Assembly: GCA_936450465.1 (NCBI GenBank)
Contig: OW388296.1
Location: 37,476,023 to 37,540,022 of the forward strand
Direction of reading: 5' to 3'
Length of the DNA: 64,000 nt
From: Gibbula magus
Lineage: Eukaryota; Mollusca; Gastropoda; Trochida; Trochidae
This document shows positions 50,224-61,686 of the stretch, in pieces; position 1 is the first letter of the stretch, and every line of letters begins with the position of its first letter. The notes under the pieces are model-generated. The model worked only from the letters and a program-made list of their open reading frames with translations. It made no database searches and had not been told where the DNA came from. A program made the position numbers and the translations under genes.

Positions 50224-52824
50224 ATGACATACCTTAACCATCTCACCTTAACCATCAAGAACGAACAAGTTAAACTTCTCACCGTCTATAGGCCTCCACC
50301 ATCAAAGAAAAACAAACTAACAATCGACTTGTTCCTTACTGAAATGTCAGAATTGATTGAAACAATCAGTGTCTCCAACGGACATCTTCTGATGGTTGGA
50401 GATTTCAATGTTCATGTTGACAAGTGTATGGACAAGTGTGCTCAGGATTTCCTCCAACTGTTATCTTCTACTAACCTCCGACAACATGTGGACATAGATA
50501 CTCATAAACATGGTCATACATTGGATCTTGTAATCACTAGAGAAAATGATGACTTCATCTCAGTAGAGGAGGTCTCAGATAGGCAGGTGTCTGATCATTA
50601 TCTGGTTAACATTACTCTTGAATTATCAAAACCTGATCCAGTTCGGAAAGTCTTTACTTATCGCAAAATGAGAAACATCGATGTGGATACCTTTGCTGAT
50701 GACATAAATAGGTCAGACATCACTACTATTGTCTGCAATGTTAGTAATGTGGACTCTAAATGTGAAATATTAAATAACACCCTAGTAGACATTCTCGACA
50801 GCCATGCTCCTCTTAGGACACGTTCCGTCATTGTCCGACCAAATACAAGTTGGTATGATGATGAGGTCAGACACCTTAAGCACTTGTGTAGATCTGCAGA
50901 GAAGGCTTGGCGGAGAAGCAAACTGGAAGTTCATCGTCAGATGTACAGAGCTGCCAGACATAAAGTGAACTCAGCTCTGAGAGCTGCAAAGCGGAAGTTT
51001 GTACTTGACAGCGTTGCTAAAAATAAGAACAATACCAAAGAACTTTTTAAACGGCTAAATCAGCTTCTTGAGGGCAATTCTGAACAAAAGCTTCCCGAGC
51101 ACAGTAATCCTACCGATTTGGCTGACAGGTTCGCCACATTCTTTCAAGAAAAGATACATCGGATAAGAACACACCTTAATCATGGATGCAGTCAAACTAG
51201 TTCAGGTTCGGATGCGAGCAAGTTCTCTGGCCAAGTGCTTGAAAGCTTTGGGCACATCTCCGTTGACCAAGTGTTGGACTTCATGAAGAAAGCACCATCC
51301 AAGTCCTCTCCACTGGATCCAATTCCTACCTGGCTGTTCAAGTCTGTAATTCAGCACCTAGCCCCTGCAGTTTGGGACATTGTGAACTCATCACTCTCCT
51401 CAGGAACTGTACCAAACATTTTCAAGCATGCCATAGTCACCCCAATCCTTAAGAAGACTGGTGCTGACGTGAACAATTTGAAAAATTTCCGCCCAATTTC
51501 CAACCTTTCATTCATATCTAAATGTTTAGAGAAGGTAGTAGCCAGGAAATTAAAGTTACATCTTGAGAAGAATAACCTTTCAGAGTCCTTCCAGTCGGCC
51601 TACAAGGTTTCCCACAGTACGGAGACAGCCTTGGTGAGAATCCACAACGACATCTTAGTCAGTATGGGCCAGAAAAAGATGACAGCGCTAGTACTGCTTG
51701 ACCTTTCCAGCGCATTTGACACCATAGATCATAACTTGCTCCTCCATCGACTTGAACACCGTATCGGGGTAAGAGGAACTGCTCTTCAGTGGATCTCCTC
51801 ATACTTACAAGGACGCACACAATCTGTCAAAGTTGGTGATGTACAATCATCAAAGTCACCCTTGTTATACGGTGTTCCTCAAGGGTCAGTTCTCGGGCCT
51901 CTCTTGTTCACTGTCTACATTCTCCCAATTGGTGACATTATCAGAAAGTATTTCATCAGTTTCCACATCTATGCAGATGACACACAGCTCTACATTGCCT
52001 TTGAATCAGGAGACTTAACCATCAACATCAACACTCTTGAACTGTGTATACAGGAGCTTAAGTCGTGGATGACTACCAACTTCCTGATGCTGAACGAGGA
52101 GAAGACCGAGTTCCTACTTATTGGCTCGAAACACCAGCTTGCCAAGTTGAAGACCAGTTCCATCTCACCTTCTCTTGACATCGGTGACACCAGCGTCGAA
52201 CCATCCAAGAGTGTCAGGAACCTAGGTGTCATGTTCGACTCCGCCATGTCCATGGATGCTCACATCACTGCCATCAGTCGAGCCTGCTTCTTCAACATCC
52301 ACAATATCAGTAGAGTCCGTCACTACCTTGACCTTGACACCTGTAAACTTCTGATGCACTGCCTTGTCACTACTAAACTAGACTACTGCAACTCTCTATA
52401 TGCCAACCTCTCCTCCAAGTCACTTCAAAAACTGCAAAGAATTCAAAACTCTGCTGCCAGATGTCTCACCCGCACTTCTCGTTATGACCATATCACCCCA
52501 GTACTACAGTCTCTACACTGGTTGCCAGTCCCTGCTAGAATCTCCTACAAAATCCTCATTCTTACTCATGACTGTCTCTACAATGACAACTTTCCTGACT
52601 ATCTGAAGCAACTTATTTCTGTGTATGTACCCCAGCGAACCCTCAGATCATCGTCTGACTCTCTGTTAACACAACACAGATCTCCAAATAAACTGTCTGA
52701 TCGAGCCTTCAGTTACGCAAGTCCTGAACTGTGGAACTCCCTCCCTAGTGACATTAGAAACACCTCATCTAAAGAAACTTTTAAATCTCTTCTGAAGACC
52801 TATCTGTTCTCTGCTTCCTATTAA
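50224..52824 (+). CDS. L2-clade LINE ORF2: partial endonuclease plus complete reverse transcriptase
   Basis: An uninterrupted frame of 866 codons. The endonuclease lacks its N-terminal third: the copy begins just before VKLLTVYRPPPSKKN and keeps GDFNVHVD (residues 60-67), DLVITR and VSDHYLV (140-146). The RT has NFRPISNLSFISKCLEKV, LLDLSSAFDTIDHNLLLHRL (about 495-514), YGVPQGSVLGPLLF (about 547-560) and IYADDTQLYIA (about 582-592). The C-terminal LHWLPVPARISYKIL is characteristic of the L2 and related clades. L2 ORF2 is normally around 950-1000 residues, so roughly the first 100 are missing. ATG 50224 is simply the first Met after the truncation. The absence of any stop marks it as the youngest LINE here. 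It could not retrotranspose alone but could supply RT if expressed. Confidence 0.88.
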   Translation: MTYLNHLTLTIKNEQVKLLTVYRPPPSKKNKLTIDLFLTEMSELIETISVSNGHLLMVGDFNVHVDKCMDKCAQDFLQLLSSTNLRQHVDIDTHKHGHTLDLVITRENDDFISVEEVSDRQVSDHYLVNITLELSKPDPVRKVFTYRKMRNIDVDTFADDINRSDITTIVCNVSNVDSKCEILNNTLVDILDSHAPLRTRSVIVRPNTSWYDDEVRHLKHLCRSAEKAWRRSKLEVHRQMYRAARHKVNSALRAAKRKFVLDSVAKNKNNTKELFKRLNQLLEGNSEQKLPEHSNPTDLADRFATFFQEKIHRIRTHLNHGCSQTSSGSDASKFSGQVLESFGHISVDQVLDFMKKAPSKSSPLDPIPTWLFKSVIQHLAPAVWDIVNSSLSSGTVPNIFKHAIVTPILKKTGADVNNLKNFRPISNLSFISKCLEKVVARKLKLHLEKNNLSESFQSAYKVSHSTETALVRIHNDILVSMGQKKMTALVLLDLSSAFDTIDHNLLLHRLEHRIGVRGTALQWISSYLQGRTQSVKVGDVQSSKSPLLYGVPQGSVLGPLLFTVYILPIGDIIRKYFISFHIYADDTQLYIAFESGDLTININTLELCIQELKSWMTTNFLMLNEEKTEFLLIGSKHQLAKLKTSSISPSLDIGDTSVEPSKSVRNLGVMFDSAMSMDAHITAISRACFFNIHNISRVRHYLDLDTCKLLMHCLVTTKLDYCNSLYANLSSKSLQKLQRIQNSAARCLTRTSRYDHITPVLQSLHWLPVPARISYKILILTHDCLYNDNFPDYLKQLISVYVPQRTLRSSSDSLLTQHRSPNKLSDRAFSYASPELWNSLPSDIRNTSSKETFKSLLKTYLFSASY

Positions 52825-52915
52825 TTTTCAATTACTGTCATAGCGCCACTGAGCATCTCCATGGTGGATATTAGGCGCTCTATAAATTTATTATTATTAT
52901 TATTATTATTATACT
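52825..52915 (+). mobile_element. L2 3' UTR and (TTA)n tail
   Basis: ATAGCGCCACTGAGCATCTC, GGATATTAGGCGCTCTATAA and then (TTA)n at 52888-52911. GCGCC/GGCGC arms enclose about 30 bases, forming the 3' hairpin, and the trinucleotide tail is usual for L2 elements. Confidence 0.8.
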
Positions 52916-54478
52916 ATACCACCATTCACGCATTAAAGAAAGTAAATAATTTGGAAAGACAAGTTCAATGATTAATAATAATAATGATTATTCGTCCTAT
53001 GTAAGATATATCATATTCACTTTATTTGAAGGTTTTATACATAGTTGTATTGTAAGTCTAGCATACGTCTGTAATCTTTTTAATTATATAAGAACGCATT
53101 GTTATCATTTTGATAACTGTTTCCAGGTTGAAATGATTTGCGCCATGTGCATTATATATTTTTTACCTAAACCCAAACATTGGTCGATATATCTAACAAT
53201 GACTACTGTGTGTTTTACTGTCTTTTGATAAACCGTGATATACTTGAATAACGTATCACATCCATAATCATCTATAAGGTTCACTGAATTCAACTACACC
53301 TTTCAACCATATTTTGTTAAAAAGGTTCCCTGTAACGACATTGCAGGCTCTTACATAATATACATAAACCATATCACGTGATCGTGGGATATTAAACAAC
53401 TGTCCCTTTACATTCACAGAAACACTTTCTTCACTCTCCTATGAACAGAAACGACTCTATTCAGCGACTTAAATCTACATGAGCAAACCATAAATAGAAA
53501 CCATACTTACCAACATTGACGTATCTTAAAACATAATGACTGTCATATCACACTGAAGTGTTTATCTTGAGTTACTTTAATCACACACAAATCCGACTAA
53601 TGCTCTCATAAATATGCAACATACATGTAGCGCTATACCATTGTAGTTACATATAGAAATGACTACACGTTGCTTTTCTTGTGTTATTATTTTCTTATTT
53701 TACATCTTAGACAATGTGCATTATATTTCTCAGTATAGACACCCGAGTCTACCGCTAGGTACATATATCCCCAGCTCCCAGCATAACTCTTCACTTACAT
53801 CCTCCCTACATCAACGTCCCCATTCCCACCAATTTACCATGCCGCTACAAAACCCTGCCTTAGTAATCCTACACCCATATCTTTACCATAGGCCATCTCG
53901 ATCTATGCCCATAACCCCCAGTCAGTCACTCACTATTAATTAATTACTATTCCCAGTTCCAAACTTCACCTATCATGTTATCACTCATCCTAGATCGACT
54001 CACATCTCCTAACATTAAGGCAGATTACAAACTGTGCCTCTACATGTACAATTCAATTGCAACCACAGTTCAAGTACTTACTCATAAACCTGCTCATGCC
54101 GCCCACGTCCCTTCCTTCCTAGACCTAAGCAAATAAACATACATATCCAACCCCTAACTCGCAGCCACTCACCTCCCAAGGCTACCACCACAAACGTACA
54201 ACTCAACACAGGCAACACCAGCCGTCCCAACATCCAATCTATAGCAACACAGACACACCCGCACTCATGCCTCTCACCAACCAACTTCACACTGAAAAAC
54301 GGCACCCCACACCCAGTCACCCACCCTCACAACTTCACAACCCCGACCCCAACATACCAATTTGTAAAAATTGTAAATAAAGCTGTATAATTAACATTAA
54401 TTAAGTTACTATTATTATCAGACCACATTCATGCACGATATACATTGTCATACTAACACCAAAACTTCATTCCTTATT
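52916..54478. other. Intergenic, nothing assigned
   Basis: The first part is AT-rich. From 53740 to 54350 the plus strand is unusually C-rich and G-poor (strand-asymmetric), but open frames there show no domain. Confidence 0.4.
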
Positions 54479-54955
54479 CAATCAATCAATCTTTATTTCT
54501 GTACTTAGAAGGCAACAGGCCTGTAGTACAATCAATGGTAGATCACATGATACAATCAGTTGCATTCATAATATTCTTTCGAAATAACATTGTTTAATAG
54601 ATATACATTGCAAGGTTCTGTAATGACTGAGTATTGGTATTTGTTAACAATGACAATAGTTTTGTTCTATCTGGGTGGTTAAAATAGTAAGGTTTAAGAT
54701 ATTTCATCCGTAGATTCTTATAGACAGGGCAGGTTAATAAGAAGTGTAGCTCGTCTTCCACAGCGTTCATATTACAAACTTTACATATTCTATTTTTTCT
54801 TTCAATACCTTTATATCTTCCAGTTTCAACAAACAATTCATGTGATGAGCAACGAAAACGGGCTAAGGCATTACGGAACTTTTTAACATCTTTTGAAAGA
54901 TAGCTTTCAAGAAATATTTCAGATTTCCATTCTCTATAATATATACATTCCTTAT
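54479..54955 (-). pseudogene. LINE ORF2 C-terminus and 3' end with ATTG tail
   Basis: The minus strand from about 54950 reads EWKSEIFLESYL, then ALARFRCSSHELFVETGRYK, the knuckle CKVCNMNAVEDELHFLLTC near 54785-54730, and a stop at 54594. The 3' UTR has ACAGGCCTGTTGCC near 54515 and ends AATAAAGATTGATTGATTG at 54479-54497, the same tail type as 31999-32312. The 5' side is cut off by the GTATAC-rich element. Confidence 0.75.
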
Positions 54956-54984
54956 TATGTTAGTGTTATTAAAGTGTAAAATAC

Positions 54985-55235
54985 ACTCTGAAGTAGTTCA
55001 TGCAAAACTATACAAGAGTATACAAAAGTTTCCTAGAGTATACAAGAGTATACAAAAGTATACAAAAGTTAACAAAAGTTTCCAAGAGTATCCTGAGTTT
55101 GGATACCCGGCGTATACTGATCAGGATATTTTTGAAATTCCGAGTATACTGCCGTATACTGTTTTGGATACCCGACGTATACTAGTCAGGAAACTTCAGG
55201 AAATCACTGTAGTTTCTCCTGTGAACTAAACTATA
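54985..55235. mobile_element. GTATAC-rich repeat element, copy 2
   Basis: A run of AGAGTATACAA-type units of 10-11 bp at 55005-55100, then two GGATACCCG-CGTATACT blocks (55111 and 55170). In reverse complement it aligns with the element at 24320-24545. It separates two LINE relics of opposite strand. Ends are not defined. Confidence 0.5.
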
Positions 55236-55248
55236 CTAGAGTTATGCT

Positions 55249-56205
55249 ATGTGTATCATAGTAGACTTTTGTGACAGATATGGAATGAAGATCAACATAA
55301 GCAAAACCAAATTCATTGTTTTTAGAAGAGGTGGGATAGTGAAAAACAATGGAAAATGGTACATCAAATCGCAAGCAATCGAATCAGTCAACTCATATAA
55401 GTATCTAGGAATGTGTTTCACATCCAACTTGACATGGGGTTTAGCTCAAAAGACCCTTGCACGGGAAGCAGAGAAAGCCATGTATCTACTTTTAAATTTC
55501 ACAATCAAGTTTGAAGTGACAATTAAAAATGCCCTATTTCTATTTGATAGGATGGTTGTGCCAACTATGCTTCAGAAATTTGGGGCTACGAAGAGTCATA
55601 TTGTGTTGAGAATATTTACTTGAAAATTTGCAAAAGGATTTTATCTGTCAAATCGAGTGCAACTTATGTTGTTATCTATGGTGAATTTTAGAGATATCCT
55701 TTATTTATTGAGCAGATGTGTAGAATGTTGAAATAAATTCTGGTTGAAGTTAATTGGCATGTCAGCAAGAGGTATCCTAAAGCTTGTTATTCTATTCTAT
55801 GTGGACTTGACTGTGCAGGAAGAAAGACATGGGCTTCGTCAATCAGAATGCTGCTCTTTTCATGTGGTTTTAGATTTGTTTGGGAAAATCAAGGAGTTGA
55901 AGATAAATCATCATTTTTAACTTTGTTCAAGCAGAGAGCTATTGACTGTTGGAAACAGAACTGGTCAGCCAATATTAGTGAAAGTAGTAATTTATCTTTC
56001 TATTGGAAATATACATCTTCTGTTGAAATGGAAACATATTTCAATGTGGTACATATCACTAGATACAGGACAGGATTTTTCAAATGAAGCCAAATTTATA
56101 CACATAATGAGTCAAGGGAATCAGTCATTACAAGCCAAATATATATTTAAGGCATGTGCAGTTAGACAGAACTACCTCATCAATGGATTAAACGGAGATA
56201 ACTGA
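55249..56205 (+). pseudogene. LINE ORF2 RT thumb to C-terminal fragment
   Basis: DFCDRYGMKINISKTKFIVF (RT palm end, 55264-55323) is followed by VNSYKYLGMCFTSNLTWG and then a frameshift near 55600. Further pieces are RYPKACYSILCGLDCAGRKT (about 55765), LLFSCGFRFVWENQGVEDK (about 55852) and, after a frameshift near 56086, IMSQGNQSLQAKYIFKACAV to the stop at 56203. This reads as the C-terminal half of a LINE ORF2 from a family not otherwise present here. The 3' UTR hairpin GAGCCTAAGGCTC lies at 56353-56365. The catalytic box is missing. Confidence 0.65.
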
Positions 56206-56379
56206 CTCGACCCTGCATTGTTTGAATGTTATATCACTTGTGTTTGATGATTTGATTTGTCAATTGAAGTCTTTATCTGTAACTCTAATGTTTTATATAT
56301 GATCAATTATGTATATTCCTGTACAGTTTGAAGCATATATGTTTGTACCCTGAGCCTAAGGCTCAAAAGAAATGGATTT

Positions 56380-57640
56380 GGGTGGTTATCTCTAACACGT
56401 CTCGTAAAAAGATCCTACGTGTGTTTCAATGGGTGTTATATGAGGAGAATGTGCCAGCCATTACATGCCAATAACATTGTTTGGTCCCAAAAAGTCCATA
56501 ATGACTATACGAGCACGATGAGGCAGAGCAATGTCATACCGGTAAACCGCATTTGGGCCTATTCGACGATATATACGAGATATTTTACTGTCATCCCAAA
56601 TTTTTTTCAGAATTGTCATCTCTATGCCTGTATATATGATTTCAAGACTATCACTGGTATTTAGATAATTTTGGTTTTTTGTCACCTGTCTCAAACATAA
56701 AGTACACAGTTACTGAAATAATTGATATGAGGTGTGTTTGTAAATAACTTTCTAGTCACCGTAAATTGTCAATATCAAGCTGATATGATGACCATAAATT
56801 GAACACGGATGACATCAAAAAGTGTTAATCTTGTGCAACAACCGGTACAATAACGAATGCATTTACTGTTATCTATCACAGGAACTGACATTATGAACTG
56901 TATTGGTCTCTTCAAGTACCTTAAGTACATACTTGAAGAGACCAATACACCGGTCGAAATGAGCTCATCGTATTGTATTAAAACAGATTGAACCAGTAAA
57001 AAAACATCTGATGTTTACTCTTTTCTATATACAACCTTACTTCACGTGAGAAGCAACTGATCTTTGTATATCGAAAAAACAGAATATTTATTGCTGTTTA
57101 TATATAGTTTCATTAAACGTGACTAGTGGGCATATCCGTGTTCCTGCGACCCACGTACCGGGCATCTGCTGAACGTAGTGGGCACCTCGCCACGTGCCCA
57201 CTAGACACCTTTGCTCAAATGACTCGTTTCATCATGAAACGTGTAGGAGAAAAAATTGACAAAATTGTTATAATGGTCATTTGGACTTAGAACAAGTTTT
57301 CACGGACAATATATGTAGTTAATGAGAAAGCTGGCCAACTGACGGGTTCATTGTTGTTCTGTTACATAATGCTAGACTTCATGGGTACGGCTGTACATCA
57401 ATGTAGGAGTTTAGAGGCCGAGGACTCAGGTAAAATTTTTCCCGAAACAAATCAACTATTTACATCCTCAGTTAAAACATTGAATCCGGAAGGGATGGTA
57501 GAATATCCCACTGAGTCATTAGACTCATGTTCAATGACTAGATAACTTTGATAACACAGTGCATAAATATTTAATCTCCAGGGATAAATGTGTAGAATGT
57601 ATGAATGTATAGAATTCTATTGTATATATAAGTGCCCAGT
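56380..57640. other. Intergenic with two inverted repeats
   Basis: No gene recognised. It holds a perfect 20-bp hairpin (56899-56949, listed) and inverted CTAGTGGGCA/TGCCCACTAG copies at 57124-57133 and 57197-57206 flanking a GC-richer 63-bp segment. The open frame 57351-57545 has no recognisable feature. Confidence 0.4.
56899..56949. repeat. Perfect hairpin, 20-bp stem and 11-nt loop
   Basis: The left arm TGTATTGGTCTCTTCAAGTA (56899-56918) is exactly complementary to the right arm 56930-56949. The loop CCTTAAGTACA lies between. It could form a transcript hairpin or a cruciform; no TSD or family is known. Confidence 0.9.
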
Positions 57641-57644
57641 AGGA

Positions 57645-60100
57645 TGGTGAAATGACCTATTGACTTATGAGAACTATACATTCAGCTATCGAAATGGTTG
57701 TTGGTTAATAGTTTCAAATGTGCATGTTTAAATCCCAATTCATATTGTAATACGTATTAAATGCACATGGTTAATTAGCAAATATACATACCTTCCCCTC
57801 CTTCCTATTCAGTTCAGGTGACAACGGTCATGTTTACCTTTATTTATTATATATCATTATAGTTGAAACATATTTTATTTCACAAAATGAAATCTGGATC
57901 TGCGAACAAGCCATATGGCTTATTTGAACACCGATCCAGTACAACAAATAAACAAGCTGGAAACAGAACATCTCTAATAACATGAAATATGAACTTAAGC
58001 AAGCGAAAAACCTATAGAAATGAACATATCAATGATTATTTTTGGAATTTGCATGTTGCTGTGTATGCCTAGTAATGGAGTTGGCTGCAGCTCTTATTCA
58101 AATTTTGTGGAATATATTTATTATTTATTTTGTAACAATTAAACGAAACGTTTACTATTGGAAATGACCTCTTGTAATAAATTCAGAATTTCGTTATTTG
58201 TTGTATTATTCAATGAGCTGTTACCTTACAAGGTGGTTTGGACATCATACCCACGGGTATAAAAATACATTTGAACTCTTAAATATTGGTAAGTCCGACA
58301 TGTGAACAGGTAGTGAACAACGTCTTCAATAGAATGGCCACAAGAGCTCATCGATGTGTCGATTATATCTGTCTCCATTTAGATCGCTACAGCCGAGCTT
58401 AAGGCGACAATGAACAATTTGACAAAATCTTCTCCCGAGGTTTAAATCGAAATAGCTGCGAGTTTCTTCTGGTTTTATCATATATTTAAAGTCGTTTAAC
58501 AATGTAGCGTTGCTTACCTCGATGTCCAAAGAGTTCTATGAGCTAATCATTATTTACTTGATGCCGAAGTTCAGATGTTCTAAACATGTTGCACACACTT
58601 CTTCTCTCCAAGTTATGAAGATGTCCGAAATCTTGATTTATATAGATGAACATCTATGTGATAGAAAAAAAGAAATGCATTGATATGCATATGCATACAA
58701 TGTCGCTGATTACCTAATCTCAAGTATTAAATTTAACATGTAATACTGGATTTCAAGTTCCATGTCTAGATTCCTCTCTGAAATCTGCACATAGGCATCC
58801 AATCGTCAGAGGTATTTGAGTAGCTAATCAAATCCAATGGAAAGAGTCCCATTTTATATATAAAGTGAAATGACCTATTGACTTATGAGAACTGTACATT
58901 CACCTAGTAATTTTGTTGTTGGCTTAAAGTTTGAAATGTGCTTGCTTTAATCCCAATTCATATTGTAATACATAGTAAATGAACACACCTACCCCTCCAC
59001 TACAAGTTATATAATCAAATTCACTTGATATGAAAACGACCGTCTTCTATTTTATCATTATTTATTTGCAGTCGTAGTTCAGATGTTCAAATCATATTGT
59101 ACCCCCTTCTTCTCTCTCAGTCATGAGGAAGTGCTAAATCTTGATATAAATGTTCATTTATGTAATTGAAACATAGAAATGCATTCACCGCCGTTTAGCT
59201 GAAGACGTGCATATCGTTAGACATAACCCCTCTATGAATAGGGATCAAGGCTATTTCATCCCATCAGCTTACAACCGCTTAATCCACAAATGATTAATCC
59301 AATCTACTCACTCTGGCTTCCACCTCCACCCACTATTAGTATCCTCACCCTGCCTTTGTCCTCTCATCCGCCCCCTGGCTAATTAACGTACCATTCTCTG
59401 GGTTCCTTGTTATCACAACTTCACTTGTCCAACATTTATCTCATTGTTATCTCATCCCGTTGTATGTGTTATCTCTTTATCATACCAACATGTATTATGT
59501 ATATAACCCGCTGTTTCATCATCTCTTCCATATGCAATATATGCCTTTACTGCCGCTGGCTAACTAATCTTAAGCATTTAACAGGAAATGATATATTTCA
59601 ACTTCAAAGTCTACATTACTCTCCTAATACAACACATATTAGGCATCCAATCTTCAGAGCTAAAGTTCGAAATGTGCGTGCTTAAATACACATTCATAGT
59701 GTAATGCCTAGAAAATACACATGATGAATAAGACAATTTACACCACTGTCCACCACAAGCTCGTATTCATTTCATATGAAAACAACCATTTCACCTTTAT
59801 TTACAATATATAATTATTTACCTGCTGGCGAAGTTTAGATATTCTAAGATTATTGTACAGACTTCGTCTCTCCAAGTAACGAGAAGAACGAAATCTTGAT
59901 TTATATAGATGTACATCTATGTAATTGAAGCACAGAAATTATTTGACATATACATACCTCCACTGCTAGTCACAAAACCCCTTAACCTTCAAGTCTCCTG
60001 TCTAGTTTACCCTGTTAATACAATGCATAAACCTCCAATCTTTAAGGGTAAATGTGTATGGTATCAAATCCACTGTATGAACATTTACAGACAGACATTT
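57645..60100. repeat. Diverged tandem array of X-Y units, interrupted by a LINE
   Basis: Block X (GAAATGACCTATTGACTTAT and ATCCCAATTCATATTGTAAT) occurs at 57650, 58867 and, degraded, 59660. Block Y (CGAAGTTCAGATGTTC, then GAAATCTTGATTTATATAGA) occurs at 58563, 59075 and 59828. The order X1-Y1-X2-Y2-X3-Y3 indicates three tandem units of roughly 0.5-0.75 kb, with a LINE 3' end between X1 and Y1. No coding content was recognised in the unit. Confidence 0.7.
57861..58545 (-). pseudogene. CR1-like LINE 3' end (LINE B family) with 8-bp TSD
   Basis: The minus strand starts in the C-terminal region (NSLDIEVSNATLLNDF), continues VHCRLKLGCSDLNGDRYNRH and, after a frameshift at about 58345, CGHSIEDVVHYLFTC (the knuckle), ending near 58215. 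The 3' UTR hairpin AATAAGCCATATGGCTTGTT lies at about 57905-57930. ATCATTAT flanks the insertion at 57853-57860 and 58546-58553. LINE B has the close sequence HCKIRLGCSDLNGHKFDR. It is an extremely 5'-truncated copy placed inside the X-Y array. Confidence 0.75.
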
Positions 60101-60109
60101 TATTCAGTA

Positions 60110-61540
60110 TGTGATTTAAACATATTTTATTCATGAAAAAAGTTTACATGAATATGGATTGGCACAACAAGCCGTTGGCTTATGTAAGTGCCGCTCCGCA
60201 ACAAAATACAATCAATAATCAAGATCAATGTATTAAATCAGTAATCAAATAGTTCCACAAAAGACAAAGAGCGAAACAGTGATTGGGAAATATCTACAAA
60301 GACACATGTTGTAAGAGAGCTTAGAATGATTTAAATCTTAGTGAGTCTTGAATAAAGTTATGGACAGATTCGAGGATATGCTGATTTGTTCTTTTGCTTA
60401 AAAACTTATTTTCTTTTAGAATAGTATATATTTATCAAAACCATGTGTGTAAAAATATTTATCTGATCTAATCAAGTCATAACTGGGGCAAGTAAGGAAG
60501 TAGTGGAGAAAGTTTTCCCATGGATATCCGCATGCGCAGTTTGAAATGTTGGAAATATGCCTATCAAATTTATCCGCGTTCAAGTCACTACAACCCAACC
60601 TGAGACGAGCATGGATAATTTGACAGAATCTAGATCCAAAGTTTTTATCAAAGAAAATAGTTTCCTGTGTGATCAGTAAACGGGTTTTGAAGGAATTTAC
60701 TGATTGTGAGTTTCGATGGGTAAGTTATTCCATAAACGTATCGTATCTGGTAAAAAAAGAACTGACATACGACTCTGTATGGCAACGGATTGTGCGAATA
60801 CTATCTGCATTTCTCAGATTGTAAAAATTTAGATCTGAAACGAATTGTGGTATTAGATCAACTAGGTAATTTGGAGTGAGGTTATTATTCATTTTGTAGA
60901 ATAAAGTTAGTTTCTTTATTTCTCTACGTTTTGCTAATGGTATGAAGTTAGTTTCTTTATATAGTTTGTCATGGCTAGTTCCTCTCACAGCTCCACAGAT
61001 CGTTCTTAGAGCGTCTAATTGTAAATTTTCAAGTATCATAGATTGTTCCTTAGTAAAATTGCCTCATATGTGACAACAGTAATCGAAATGTGGAACTATA
61101 TAATAGGTATACATGCATTCTAAGGTACCTCTTGTTAATCTATACTTGAGGCTTCTTAGACAATTTACCATAGGACTTACCACCTTTACTTTTCCTTCAA
61201 TTTGTTTTTTCCAATGGCAATCTTTTTGGAGATGTACACCTTAATGTTTATGGGAATCTACTTCTGATACGGGTGATCCTTTCATTTCTATGGGTGATGA
61301 AACAGAGGGGTTAATTTTGCGTGAGAACACTATTGTTTCAGTTTTTGTAGGATTAAAATTTACCTGTCACATGTCGGCCCAGCGAGAAATACGATTTAAA
61401 TCAGTATTCAAAATTCGTGTTGCATTGTCAGGATCTTTTACAACTATATACACTGATGTGTCATCAGCAAATAGTCGAATATTACTCTTGATGCCATCAA
61501 CGATGTCATTGACTAGAGTTACACGCCCTTATGTTGGTTT
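60110..61540 (-). pseudogene. CR1-like LINE RT-to-3' end relic (LINE B family)
   Basis: The minus strand from about 61535 reads NDIVDGIKSNIRLFADDTSV (catalytic box at about 61460), then FNPTKTETIVFSRK. A stop at about 61245 and others follow. The long open part 61039-60725 has LQLDALRTICGAVRGTSHDK. Next come GCSDLNADKFDRHIS and CACGYPWENFLHYFLTC (knuckle, about 60540-60490), ending near 60416. The 3' UTR hairpin ATAAGCCAACGGCTTGTTG lies near 60165-60185, and the end AATAAAATATGTTTAAATCA is at 60112. It is 5'-truncated within the RT fingers or palm and lies head to head with LINE D. Confidence 0.75.
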
Positions 61541-61686
61541 GATTGAAAACGAGCAGCGAGAGAAATTTATTGGTAACTATATTTATTAGTGTCGTATCAC
61601 CACAAAAACCGATACATGTATACATAAGTGCTCAGTGAACACTTTCAAAGCAAACATGATTGATATAGTCCTCTATAGAGCGAGGA

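Noticed and set aside
53659..54320. Coding potential in the C-rich plus strand or its complement
   Set aside because: Strand-biased composition produces the open frames; no domain pattern seen.
56899..56949. microRNA precursor
   Set aside because: Stem of 20 bp without bulges or flanking basal stem and only an 11-nt loop is shorter than a usual pre-miRNA; no expression evidence.
61290..61589. Plus-strand 99-codon open frame
   Set aside because: It is the antisense of a minus-strand LINE RT that includes the LFADDTSV catalytic box.
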